Part shown: positions 1 to 5,972 of the stretch, piece after piece
Layout: each line of letters starts with the position of its first letter
Numbering within the stretch: the first letter of the stretch is position 1
Program-made: the position numbers and the translations under genes
Notes under the pieces: generated by a model
The model's input: only the letters and a program-made list of their open reading frames with translations
Databases searched by the model: none
Told to the model about the DNA's origin: nothing
From: an uncultured Clostridium sp.
Lineage (GTDB): Bacteria > Bacillota_A > Clostridia > Lachnospirales > Lachnospiraceae
Direction: 5' to 3'
DNA: 5,972 nt
NCBI GenBank assembly: GCA_945836785.1
Contig: CAMAMD010000085.1
Location: forward strand, 1-5,972

Positions 1-2
1 AT

Positions 3-398
3 AACGATAATCTGTGGGTGGACAAATTATCATATAGGTTTGGCGACCCAAAGCGGTTTGATGTTATTATATTTAATTATGATGAAGATACAACCTATGT
101 AAAGAGAATAATCGGATTGCCGGGGGAGACTGTGCGTATTGATCAGGACGGAAATATCTTTATTAACGAACAGCTCTTGAAAGAGGATTATGGTATGGAG
201 ACAATCCTGCCCACAAATCTGGGACGGGCAAATCAGCCTGTTCTGCTGGGTGAAGATGAATATTTTGTATTAGGTGATAATCGCAATAACAGTCAGGACA
301 GCCGTTGGGCAGACGTGGGGAACGTTAACCGCAAGGATATTGTAGGAAAGGTTATATTGCGGATTTATCCGTTTTCAAGCTTTGGTATCATTAAATAA
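3..398 (+). CDS. lepB: Type I signal peptidase, C-terminal catalytic part (5' end outside window)
   Basis: This is a membrane-anchored serine protease that removes signal peptides from secreted proteins on the outer face of the cytoplasmic membrane. The reading frame is open from base 3 and has no convincing start; the GTG at 18 is an internal valine, because the preceding codons (NDNLW) continue the family pattern into VDKLSYRFGDPKRFD. 131 residues are visible. YVKRIIGLPGE (fragment residues 32-42) contains the catalytic lysine, K34, at bases 102-104. GDNRNNSQDSR (residues 91-101) is the conserved box E. The N-terminal membrane anchor and the catalytic serine box must lie upstream of the window. 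Gram-positive enzymes of this type are usually about 170-190 residues, so about a quarter to a third is missing. It ends IYPFSSFGIIK with no C-terminal membrane segment. It is followed by a hairpin and then rnhB. Family assignment is very secure; the exact paralogue name (lepB or sip) is not. Confidence 0.95.
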   Translation, partial: NDNLWVDKLSYRFGDPKRFDVIIFNYDEDTTYVKRIIGLPGETVRIDQDGNIFINEQLLKEDYGMETILPTNLGRANQPVLLGEDEYFVLGDNRNNSQDSRWADVGNVNRKDIVGKVILRIYPFSSFGIIK

Positions 399-407
399 AG
401 AACAGAT

Positions 408-442
408 ATGGGCTGCCGTATTTATGTGGCAGCCATTTCAAT
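408..442 (+). terminator. Hairpin between lepB and rnhB, possible weak terminator or attenuator
   Basis: GGCTGCC at 411-417 pairs exactly with GGCAGCC at 428-434. Two G-T wobbles and an A-T pair (418-420 with 425-427) can close it to a four-base TTTA loop. Outer A-T pairs (408-409 with 435-436) are possible if G410 is bulged. The 3' side runs ATTTCAAT, which is T-containing but not a clean T run, so full intrinsic termination is doubtful. Partial termination, mRNA processing or 3'-end protection of the lepB message are alternatives. The stem ends about ten bases before the rnhB ribosome binding site, so it could separate lepB expression from the downstream genes. Confidence 0.5.
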
Positions 443-455
443 ATAGGGAGAAGAT

Positions 456-1223
456 ATGAACATAGGAGAAATAAAAAAAGAATTACAGCAGATAGGTAAC
501 GAGAATCAGGATGGATTGGAACAATTTATTAGAAATTATGCTGCAGACAGCAGGACAGGCGTGATAGCACTGGTTCATCAGGCAAAGAGCAGACTGGATG
601 CACTGGATGCGGAACAGCAGCGCACAGAAAAAATGCTCACATTTGAAAAAAAGTATTATGATATGGGGTACAGGTATATCTGTGGAATTGATGAAGTTGG
701 TAGAGGTCCCCTGGCCGGTCCGGTTGTGGCATGTGCTGTTATTCTGCCTATGGACGAGCGTATTTTATATTTGAATGATTCAAAACAGGTTTCAAGAAAA
801 AAACGGGAGGAGCTTTACGATATTATCATAGAAAAAGCTGTGGCATACGGCTTGGGTATATCCTCAGAACAGAGAATAGATGAAATTAATATATTGCAGG
901 CAACCTATGAGGCAATGCGAATGGCAATCGGAAACCTTTCTGTAAAACCGGATATTTTATTGAACGATGCGGTGAAAATACCTCAAGTAGATGTACAGCA
1001 GGTGCCGATAATAAAAGGGGATACCTTGTCTGCTTCTATTGCTGCGGCAAGTATCGTGGCAAAAGTTACCCGTGACCGGATGATGGGAGAATATGAGAAG
1101 CTTTATCCCGGTTATGATTTTGAGAATAATATGGGTTACGGATCGGCAAAACATATTGAGGCAATAAAAAAACTTGGACCATCCCCAATACATAGAAAAA
1201 GCTTTATCGGTAATTTCGTTTAG
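456..1223 (+). CDS. rnhB: Ribonuclease HII
   Basis: This cytoplasmic endonuclease cuts the RNA strand of RNA-DNA hybrids and nicks 5' of single ribonucleotides in DNA, starting ribonucleotide excision repair. The protein has 255 residues. The catalytic core begins near residue 73. GIDEVGRG gives D79 and E80 plus the GRG motif (82-84). LLNDAVKIP gives D171 and IIKGD gives D189, with the same 18-residue spacing as in the E. coli enzyme. MGYG supplies the conserved tyrosine Y228, and HRKSF (246-250) is the usual C-terminal signature. Residues 1-70 are an extra charged helical N-terminal region, absent from the about 200-residue E. coli enzyme but matching the about 255-residue Bacillus type. The start is fixed by AGGGAG at 445-450, five bases ahead of ATG. 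All key residues are present, so it should be active. The next gene starts 49 bases downstream. Confidence 0.97.
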   Translation: MNIGEIKKELQQIGNENQDGLEQFIRNYAADSRTGVIALVHQAKSRLDALDAEQQRTEKMLTFEKKYYDMGYRYICGIDEVGRGPLAGPVVACAVILPMDERILYLNDSKQVSRKKREELYDIIIEKAVAYGLGISSEQRIDEINILQATYEAMRMAIGNLSVKPDILLNDAVKIPQVDVQQVPIIKGDTLSASIAAASIVAKVTRDRMMGEYEKLYPGYDFENNMGYGSAKHIEAIKKLGPSPIHRKSFIGNFV

Positions 1224-1262
1224 AATCATTTCATGTAACAGTTGAACAATGATTGCAGGAAC

Positions 1263-1268
1263 AGGTGG
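1263..1268 (+). promoter_or_regulatory. Ribosome binding site that decides the start of the FliK-like gene
   Basis: AGGTGG lies four bases before the ATG at 1273. An in-frame ATG at 1249 has no purine-rich site ahead of it, and starting there would make the ribosome binding site itself coding (extra residues MIAGTGGC). The downstream start is therefore preferred. Confidence 0.6.
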
Positions 1269-1272
1269 TTGT

Positions 1273-2949
1273 ATGAACATATCAGATAACAGTTACAATA
1301 TTTCTGCCAGAAACATGAATTTAACAGCACCTACAGGAAATTCCGCTGTATCTTCCGGTGGGACTGTTCAGGCTCCAGACGGAGAAATGTCAGCAAATGC
1401 ACAGATATCCCAGGTGTCTGAGGGGCAGTTATTCCATGGTAAGATATTAGATATCACAAATCATGATGTGCAGATTGCACTTGATAACAGTAAGACCCTG
1501 CTTGCCCATATGGCAGAATCGGTAAATCTAAATATTGGTGATTCACTTACTTTTCTGGTAAAGGAAAATGATGGTGCAAATGTGGTGATTCGTCCGTTTT
1601 TGGAAAATCAAAGTGCCATGAAAGATAATGCCATTTTCAAAGCACTGGATATGAATAATATATCTCCGACAGAGAAAAATTATCGGATTGCAGAAACTCT
1701 GATGCAGCAGGGTATGCCTGTGGATAAGGCTTCAATGCAGAAAGTTATGCAACAGACATACAGATATCCCGAAGCATCCATTGACACGCTTATATCTTTG
1801 AATAAGCTGGGAATTCCCGTAAATGATGCGAATATTGGTGAGTATAGTGCGTATTTGGCAAATACACATCAGCTTGCCGCATCCCTTGATACATTGACTG
1901 CGGGCGTGATGGATTTTTCGGCGGAAACGATGGACAGTATGCTTGCCTCGGCAAGTACGATAGAGGAAGTTCTCACTTTTCAGGAAACAATGACAGGGAT
2001 ATTCAGTGATGAACAGGATATTGCGTCGATGAAAATGGAAAATGCGGTTGATATGATGCAGGAAGCAGGTCAGGGAGAACAAATGGCACAGGTGTCGGCA
2101 GAGGTGGCAGAATTTTCAGATGGGATGTTTCAATCAGGTAATGCATCTACACGCGCTTTGTTAGAGGCACTGGGTGAACAAGGTGTGTCTCAAAGCCAGA
2201 TGCAACAGCTTGTTTTGGATAGCAAAACACCATTTCAACTTTTAAATAACATGAATCGCCTATTGCAAAATCAGGGAGAGCTTGGCAAAGAGCAGCTAAT
2301 TCACTTTTTTCAATCGGATGGTTATAAGGAATTTTTCCGAGAGGCCTTAAAACAAAAGTTTTCTATTGATGCAGAGAAAATGGAAGAGCCGAAAGAGATT
2401 GATGATTTGTACAAAAGTATATATGAAAAGGCTGGTAAGCTGTTAAATACGTTTTCGGATGCTGGTGGCAAGGCTGGTCAGCAGATGAATGAAACTGCAA
2501 AAGGAATGCAGGAACGTCTGGATTTTATTCAAAATCTGAATCAGATGTATACATATGCCCAGATACCGGTGCACCTGTCTGAACAGAATATGAATTCGGA
2601 ATTGTTTGTGTATATGAATAAGCGCAGTATAAAATCTGCAAAAGAGGATGTCAGTGCGCTTCTTCATCTTGATATGGAGCACCTTGGGGCCACAGACGTG
2701 CATGTGAGTCTGAGTGGGAACGTGGTTCATACCAGATTTTATGTGGAGGATGAAATCAGTGCAAAAATTATAGATGAGCATATGAGCATGCTGGAACTGG
2801 CAATCGGAGAAAACGGATATTCTCTCGTAAACGAGACTGTTACCCGTGAGAAAACACCTGATATATCACAGAATATGGTTGTACATGATATGCTGGGACA
2901 GGATATGGAGAGAAGTGTTAAGCGGTATTCATTTGATGTGAGAATGTAG
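1273..2949 (+). CDS. Flagellar hook-length-control (FliK-like) domain protein of unknown role
   Basis: The protein has 558 residues from the ATG at 1273. Residues 1-45 are Asn/Ser/Thr-rich and probably disordered. Residues 48-108 look like a small beta domain (GQLFHGKILDI, LNIGDSLTFLVKE), a pattern seen in FliK-like proteins. Residues 120-420 are mostly helical. Residues about 430-525 resemble the FliK C-terminal domain: IPVHLSEQN, then LHLDMEHLGATDVHVSLSG, a beta stretch VVHTRFYVEDE, a helix with LELAIGENGYSL, and ETVT. In flagella that domain contacts FlhB to switch export from hook to filament proteins. The protein has no cysteine or tryptophan and about 35 methionines. No signal peptide or membrane segment is visible. 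The next gene encodes an FlhB-cytoplasmic-domain homologue eight bases away, which supports the FliK relationship. Bacillus subtilis ylqG occupies the same position after rnhB, as I recall, but I cannot align them here. The domain call is good; the cellular role is unknown. Confidence 0.8.
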   Translation: MNISDNSYNISARNMNLTAPTGNSAVSSGGTVQAPDGEMSANAQISQVSEGQLFHGKILDITNHDVQIALDNSKTLLAHMAESVNLNIGDSLTFLVKENDGANVVIRPFLENQSAMKDNAIFKALDMNNISPTEKNYRIAETLMQQGMPVDKASMQKVMQQTYRYPEASIDTLISLNKLGIPVNDANIGEYSAYLANTHQLAASLDTLTAGVMDFSAETMDSMLASASTIEEVLTFQETMTGIFSDEQDIASMKMENAVDMMQEAGQGEQMAQVSAEVAEFSDGMFQSGNASTRALLEALGEQGVSQSQMQQLVLDSKTPFQLLNNMNRLLQNQGELGKEQLIHFFQSDGYKEFFREALKQKFSIDAEKMEEPKEIDDLYKSIYEKAGKLLNTFSDAGGKAGQQMNETAKGMQERLDFIQNLNQMYTYAQIPVHLSEQNMNSELFVYMNKRSIKSAKEDVSALLHLDMEHLGATDVHVSLSGNVVHTRFYVEDEISAKIIDEHMSMLELAIGENGYSLVNETVTREKTPDISQNMVVHDMLGQDMERSVKRYSFDVRM

Positions 2950-2953
2950 GAGG
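2947..2953 (+). promoter_or_regulatory. Ribosome binding site overlapping the upstream stop codon
   Basis: TAGGAGG contains the TAG stop of the FliK-like gene (2947-2949) and a near-perfect Shine-Dalgarno sequence, four bases before the ATG at 2958. A ribosome terminating on the first gene therefore sits on the initiation site of the second, which suggests coupled translation of the two proteins. Confidence 0.85.
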
Positions 2954-2957
2954 CAAT

Positions 2958-3275
2958 ATGGCTGCTGAAAATATCAATATCGGGAAAGGGAAAAAGAGTA
3001 CACAGGGAGACAAGAAGAAAGCTGTCGCCTTGCTCTATGAGCCGGGAAATCAGGCTCCGCAGGTGGTTGCGGCGGGGCAGGGAAAACTTGCAGATAAGAT
3101 TATCGATACAGCAAAAGAAAATGATGTACCTTTGTATAAGGATACTGATCTGACAGAAACTTTGCTCAAGCTTGATATCGGAGACTGTATTCCGCCGGAG
3201 CTGTATGGTGTTGTAGCGGAAATTCTTGTTTATGTGGATAAAATGGATAAAATCAAATCTAAGCTCGACAGATAA
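2958..3275 (+). CDS. Stand-alone FlhB cytoplasmic-domain homologue (FlhB C-terminal/YlqH type)
   Basis: The protein has 105 residues and corresponds to the FlhB part that follows the self-cleavage site. KKAVALLYEPGNQAPQVVAAG (residues 20-40) matches the FlhB run after NPTH. It is followed by KLADKIIDTAKENDVPLYKD (43-62), LLKLDIGDCIPPELY (69-83) and VAEILVYVDKMDK (86-98), all in the family order. There is no membrane segment, so the export-gate half of FlhB is absent. The NPTH autocleavage motif is also absent: the equivalent place reads GDKKKAVAL. The first 20 residues are Lys/Gly-rich and probably flexible. In type III export this domain recognises substrates and binds FliK. Some bacteria carry such separate paralogues (FlhX in Helicobacter and Campylobacter; ylqH of Bacillus subtilis). 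Adjacency and coupled translation with the FliK-like gene suggest the two products work together. Whether they act on a flagellar apparatus cannot be told from this window. Confidence 0.88.
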   Translation: MAAENINIGKGKKSTQGDKKKAVALLYEPGNQAPQVVAAGQGKLADKIIDTAKENDVPLYKDTDLTETLLKLDIGDCIPPELYGVVAEILVYVDKMDKIKSKLDR

Positions 3276-3324
3276 GCAGTATGGATGGGCGTAATTTTGT
3301 AAAATCATATTTGAGGTACACAAC

Positions 3325-3684
3325 ATGAAAAATACAAAGAGTATCGGGAAGGCATATGAGGAACAGGCTGCCGATTATCTGTGTGAACAGGGATATTTTA
3401 TCATTGAACGAAATTACAGAGTGCGGCAGGCAGAAATAGATATTGTAGCCCGTGACGGAAACACAATCGTATTCGCAGAAGTAAAATATCGTGCCAATCT
3501 GCGGGAGGGACATCCTTTGGAGGCGGTTGGCATTGCAAAACAGAGAAAAATAAGCCAGGCAGCATTATTTTATCTGAATCAGCATAAAATACCGATTGAT
3601 CATACATCAATCCGATTTGATGTAATTGGAATTCTTGGAAATGAGATTATGCATGTGAAAGATGCGTTTGAATATATAAATTAG
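3325..3684 (+). CDS. yraN: YraN/UPF0102 family nuclease-fold protein
   Basis: The protein has 119 residues, the usual size for UPF0102. The family order is visible: GKAYEEQAADYLCEQGY (residues 8-24), RNYRVRQAEIDIVARDG (29-45), IVFAEVKYR (48-56), a helix with AKQRKISQAALFYL (71-84) and RFDVIGI (97-103). E37, D39, E52 and K54 form the PD-(D/E)XK-like core of a restriction-endonuclease fold, so a DNA-acting nuclease role is plausible, though its cellular function is not settled. Residue 36 is alanine where most members have glycine (GEID). The start is ATG at 3325 with GAGGT at 3313-3317, seven bases upstream. The 49-base gap before it contains no convincing gene or promoter. Neighbouring rnhB also acts on nucleic acids, and yraN near rnhB is a common arrangement in Firmicutes. 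Confidence 0.93.
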   Translation: MKNTKSIGKAYEEQAADYLCEQGYFIIERNYRVRQAEIDIVARDGNTIVFAEVKYRANLREGHPLEAVGIAKQRKISQAALFYLNQHKIPIDHTSIRFDVIGILGNEIMHVKDAFEYIN

Positions 3685-3712
3685 TGTAAATATTATATAA
3701 AGGAGTTGTGGT

Positions 3713-4648
3713 ATGGAAAGAATCCGATTTGATATCAGACCTGATGACGGAGCCATGCTCGAACATGAAGAATCAAACTTACATTATATGGATGGGTTCC
3801 AATACGGGGGCAACAGGAGTACAAGGATAGACTATATCCCGGTTGATGGTTCTATGATACCGGTGGTTCGTTATAAAATATATGATGCATACCCGGAGGT
3901 TATGAATGGCTTTTCTACAAGATTTGGCGGTGTTAGCACAAAACACTTGTACAGTTTGAATCTGAGCTTTTCCAGAGGAGATAAATCTGAAAATGTTATG
4001 GAAAATCACAGGAGATTTGGTGCGGCAGCCGGATATGACCATAGGAGGCTGGTTTTTTCCGATCAGGTACATGATACAAAGATTCATGTGGTTTCGGATG
4101 CGGATGCCGGAAAAGGTATGATGACCGCCTCAGACCTGAAAGGTATAGATGGACTTGTAACGGATGTTAAGAATCTTCCGCTTATTACATTTTATGCGGA
4201 TTGCGTGCCACTGTACTTTTATGATCCTGTACAGCGTGTTATTGGACTTGCTCATTCGGGCTGGAAAGGAACCGTGGCTAATATTGCGGCAGAGATGGTT
4301 CGTAAAATGGAAACTGTGTACGGATGTCAGGCACAGGATATCCGGTGTGCAATCGGTCCATCAATATGTGTGCATTGTTATGAGGTGAGTGAGGATGTGG
4401 CAGAGAAATTCAGACAGACCTACAACGAGTCACAGTTCTCGGATATGATATATGATAAGGGAAACGGCAAATATCAGCTGGATTTGCACAAGGCATGCAG
4501 ATATAATCTCATCGGTGCAGGAGTGCAAAAGGAAAATATTGCCATGCCGGATTTGTGTACATGCTGTAATCCAAATATTTTTTACTCGCATCGCGCTTCT
4601 CATGGTATGCGCGGAAATTTAGCGGCCGTAATGATGCTTTTGGCATAG
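3713..4648 (+). CDS. pgeF: Purine nucleoside phosphorylase, PgeF/YlmD (laccase-domain, LACC1-like) family
   Basis: The protein has 311 residues. Family motifs in order are FSTRFGGVS (67-75), SDQVH with H120, GIDGLVTD (144-151), FYADCVPLYFYDP with C164 (160-172), GLAHSGWKGT with H181 (178-187), AIGPSICVHCYEV (213-225) and FYSHRASHGMRG (290-301). H120, C164 and H181 are the expected zinc ligands and catalytic cluster. Members once called multicopper polyphenol oxidases were later shown to be zinc-dependent enzymes that phosphorolyse purine nucleosides and deaminate adenosine. It should be cytoplasmic, as no signal peptide is seen. AAGGAG at 3700-3705, seven bases before ATG, fixes the start. 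Typical relatives are about 240-280 residues, and the extra length lies mainly in residues 1-40, ahead of the STR motif. The physiological substrate here is not deducible. Confidence 0.95.
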   Translation: MERIRFDIRPDDGAMLEHEESNLHYMDGFQYGGNRSTRIDYIPVDGSMIPVVRYKIYDAYPEVMNGFSTRFGGVSTKHLYSLNLSFSRGDKSENVMENHRRFGAAAGYDHRRLVFSDQVHDTKIHVVSDADAGKGMMTASDLKGIDGLVTDVKNLPLITFYADCVPLYFYDPVQRVIGLAHSGWKGTVANIAAEMVRKMETVYGCQAQDIRCAIGPSICVHCYEVSEDVAEKFRQTYNESQFSDMIYDKGNGKYQLDLHKACRYNLIGAGVQKENIAMPDLCTCCNPNIFYSHRASHGMRGNLAAVMMLLA

Positions 4649-4678
4649 TGCGGTGGCAGATTGGAAAGTTAAATCAAT

Positions 4679-5972
4679 ATGAAAAAACATACTATAGACG
4701 GAATTGAATCGGGAAGTATTGCGGAGGAACTCGAAATCGAGGCGGGTGATAATCTGCTTGCCATTAATGGGCAGGAGATAGATGATATTTTTGATTATCA
4801 CTATCTTATCAATGATGAGTATCTGGAAGTGCTGATTGAAAAGGCAGACGGTGAGGAATGGTTGCTTGAAGTCGAAAAGGATTACGAGGAGGATTTAGGG
4901 CTTATATTTGGCGAGTCCCTGATGGATCAATATAAAAGCTGTCATAATAAATGCGTTTTCTGCTTTATTGATCAGAATCCTCCCGGGATGCGTGATACAA
5001 TATATTTTAAGGATGACGATACCAGACTGTCATTTCTGCAGGGAAACTATGTATCACTTACCAATATGCAGGATAAGGATATAGAGCGTATCATTAAGTA
5101 CAAACTGGCTCCGATTAATATCTCTGTGCACACGACAAATGAGGAGCTGCGTTGCCGTATGCTCCATAACAGATTTGCCGGCAGAATCATACATTATATG
5201 GATATGCTGTATGAGGCAGGAATCCCGATGAATGCACAGGTAGTGTTGTGTAAGGGACTGAATGACGGAAGAGAGTTGGAGAAAACAATAGAAGATCTGC
5301 TTCGATATGCCCCAGTGATGGAGAGCCTTTCCATTGTTCCGGTTGGATTGTCGCGGTACAGAGAGGGATTATGCAAATTGGAAAGCTTTACTTCTGAGGA
5401 TGCCGTCAATCTGATAGAGACGGTACAGCATTATCAGGATATTGCGATGGAGCGATTTGGATTTCATTTTGTACATGCCAGCGATGAATGGTATATCAAT
5501 GCGGGACTTGAAGTGCCGGACGAGTATAATTACGATGGATATGTGCAACTTGAAAATGGTGTCGGTATGACAAGGCTCCTTATCAATGAAGTGTCCGAAG
5601 CAGTAGAAGAATATCTTCATACGCATGGTGGAATCCCGTATCAGGGAAACTATGCCGTATCCACGGTGTCCGGTCTTTTGATATATGATACCATGTTGAA
5701 AATCATGGATAAAATCCGGGAAGCGGCACCGGGGGTTGATATTCATGTGTATCCCATTAGAAATGATTTTTTTGGAGAAAAAATTACAGTGACAGGACTG
5801 CTTACCGGACAGGATATTGTGAGACAGTTAAAGGGAAAAGACCTTGGAAAAGCATTGCTTTTACCATGTAATGTTTTAAAGGCTGACGAGGATATCTTTT
5901 TGGATGATATGACCTTAGAGGAGCTTCAAAATGCTTTACAAGTTCCGGTGATTATTGTACAATCAAGCGGTA
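4679..5972 (+). CDS. DUF512 family radical SAM protein with N-terminal PDZ-like domain (3' end outside window)
   Basis: The frame is open for 431 codons to the window edge. An in-frame TAA at 4670-4672 leaves ATG 4679 as the first possible start. The ribosome binding site is weak (GGAAAG, 4663-4668, ten bases upstream). Residues 1-65 resemble a PDZ domain (GIESGSIAEELEIEAGDNLLAINGQEI). Residues 87-96 (SCHNKCVFCF) hold the radical SAM cluster motif CX3CX2C, with C88, C92 and C95, followed by IDQNPPGMRDTIYFKDDDTRL. Other family marks are NISVHTTNEELR (147-158), QVVLCKGLNDGREL (187-200), IVPVGLSRYR (219-228), ASDEWYINAG (267-276), LENGVGMTRL (291-300) and NDFFGEKITVTGLLTG (362-377). The visible part nearly fills the family's usual length of about 430-460, so probably only some 10-30 residues are missing. 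It likely binds a 4Fe-4S cluster and S-adenosylmethionine. Reaction and substrate are unknown. In related Clostridia the gene often precedes der (engA), which would lie just outside. Confidence 0.95.
   Translation, partial: MKKHTIDGIESGSIAEELEIEAGDNLLAINGQEIDDIFDYHYLINDEYLEVLIEKADGEEWLLEVEKDYEEDLGLIFGESLMDQYKSCHNKCVFCFIDQNPPGMRDTIYFKDDDTRLSFLQGNYVSLTNMQDKDIERIIKYKLAPINISVHTTNEELRCRMLHNRFAGRIIHYMDMLYEAGIPMNAQVVLCKGLNDGRELEKTIEDLLRYAPVMESLSIVPVGLSRYREGLCKLESFTSEDAVNLIETVQHYQDIAMERFGFHFVHASDEWYINAGLEVPDEYNYDGYVQLENGVGMTRLLINEVSEAVEEYLHTHGGIPYQGNYAVSTVSGLLIYDTMLKIMDKIREAAPGVDIHVYPIRNDFFGEKITVTGLLTGQDIVRQLKGKDLGKALLLPCNVLKADEDIFLDDMTLEELQNALQVPVIIVQSSG

Noticed and set aside
18..20. GTG as a possible start of the signal peptidase gene
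   Set aside because: The frame is open upstream to the window edge and its residues continue the family pattern; starting here would omit the membrane anchor and the catalytic serine.
1224..1254. Inverted repeat AATCATT/AATGATT between rnhB and the FliK-like gene
   Set aside because: It is only seven mostly A-T pairs around a 17-base loop with no T tract, too weak to call a terminator or operator.
1249..1272. Earlier in-frame ATG for the FliK-like protein
   Set aside because: No ribosome binding site precedes it, and the added residues simply translate the good site used by the ATG at 1273.
2739..3326. Long antisense open frame (195 codons, - strand) across the end of the FliK-like gene and the FlhB-like gene
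   Set aside because: It runs opposite to two well-supported genes, its translation is rich in Ser, Ile, Phe and Cys with no family pattern, and it looks like a codon-usage shadow. The other antisense open frames in the window were dismissed for the same reason.
3281..3328. 15-codon reading frame in the gap before yraN whose stop overlaps the yraN start (ATGA)
   Set aside because: The overlap looks like a coupled leader, but there is no ribosome binding site before the ATG at 3281 and the peptide has no recognisable feature; yraN has its own site at 3313-3317.
3668..3696. Promoter-like pair TTGAAT (3668-3673) and TATTAT (3691-3696) with 17-base spacing ahead of pgeF
   Set aside because: The start of transcription would fall around 3703, inside the AAGGAG ribosome binding site at 3700-3705, so such a transcript would lack it. 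The stretch is AT-rich and partly coding for yraN, so a chance match is likely.

Overview
The window carries seven tightly packed protein-coding genes, all on the + strand. The first and last are cut by the window edges. No gap exceeds about 60 bases. Gene content, strong purine-rich ribosome binding sites, fairly low GC and protein sequence style point to a Clostridia-type Firmicute, most likely Lachnospiraceae. I see no tRNA, rRNA, insertion sequence, CRISPR array or other mobile DNA, so this reads as conserved chromosomal backbone.

Layout, left to right: (1) the C-terminal catalytic part of a type I signal peptidase (lepB, 3-398); (2) a 58-base gap holding a GC-rich hairpin with a weak T tract; (3) ribonuclease HII (rnhB, 456-1223); (4) a 558-residue protein with a flagellar hook-length-control (FliK) type C-terminal domain (1273-2949); (5) a 105-residue stand-alone relative of the cytoplasmic domain of the flagellar export protein FlhB (2958-3275), eight bases behind gene 4; (6) a YraN/UPF0102 nuclease-fold protein (3325-3684); (7) a PgeF/YlmD-family purine nucleoside phosphorylase (3713-4648); (8) a PDZ-like plus radical SAM protein of the DUF512 family (4679 to the window end). 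The last gene has no stop codon in the window but is well supported.

The genes are probably co-transcribed, at least from rnhB onward. RNase HII removes ribonucleotides from DNA. YraN has a nuclease-like core but no settled role. PgeF acts on purine nucleosides. The DUF512 protein is an uncharacterised iron-sulfur enzyme. The least explained part is the FliK-like/FlhB-like pair. In flagella, FliK and the FlhB cytoplasmic domain together form the switch that changes export substrate specificity. Here a stripped-down version of each sits side by side with no other flagellar gene in view. From memory, Bacillus subtilis has a comparable pair (ylqG, ylqH) directly after rnhB, so the arrangement looks old and conserved, although its job is not known to me.
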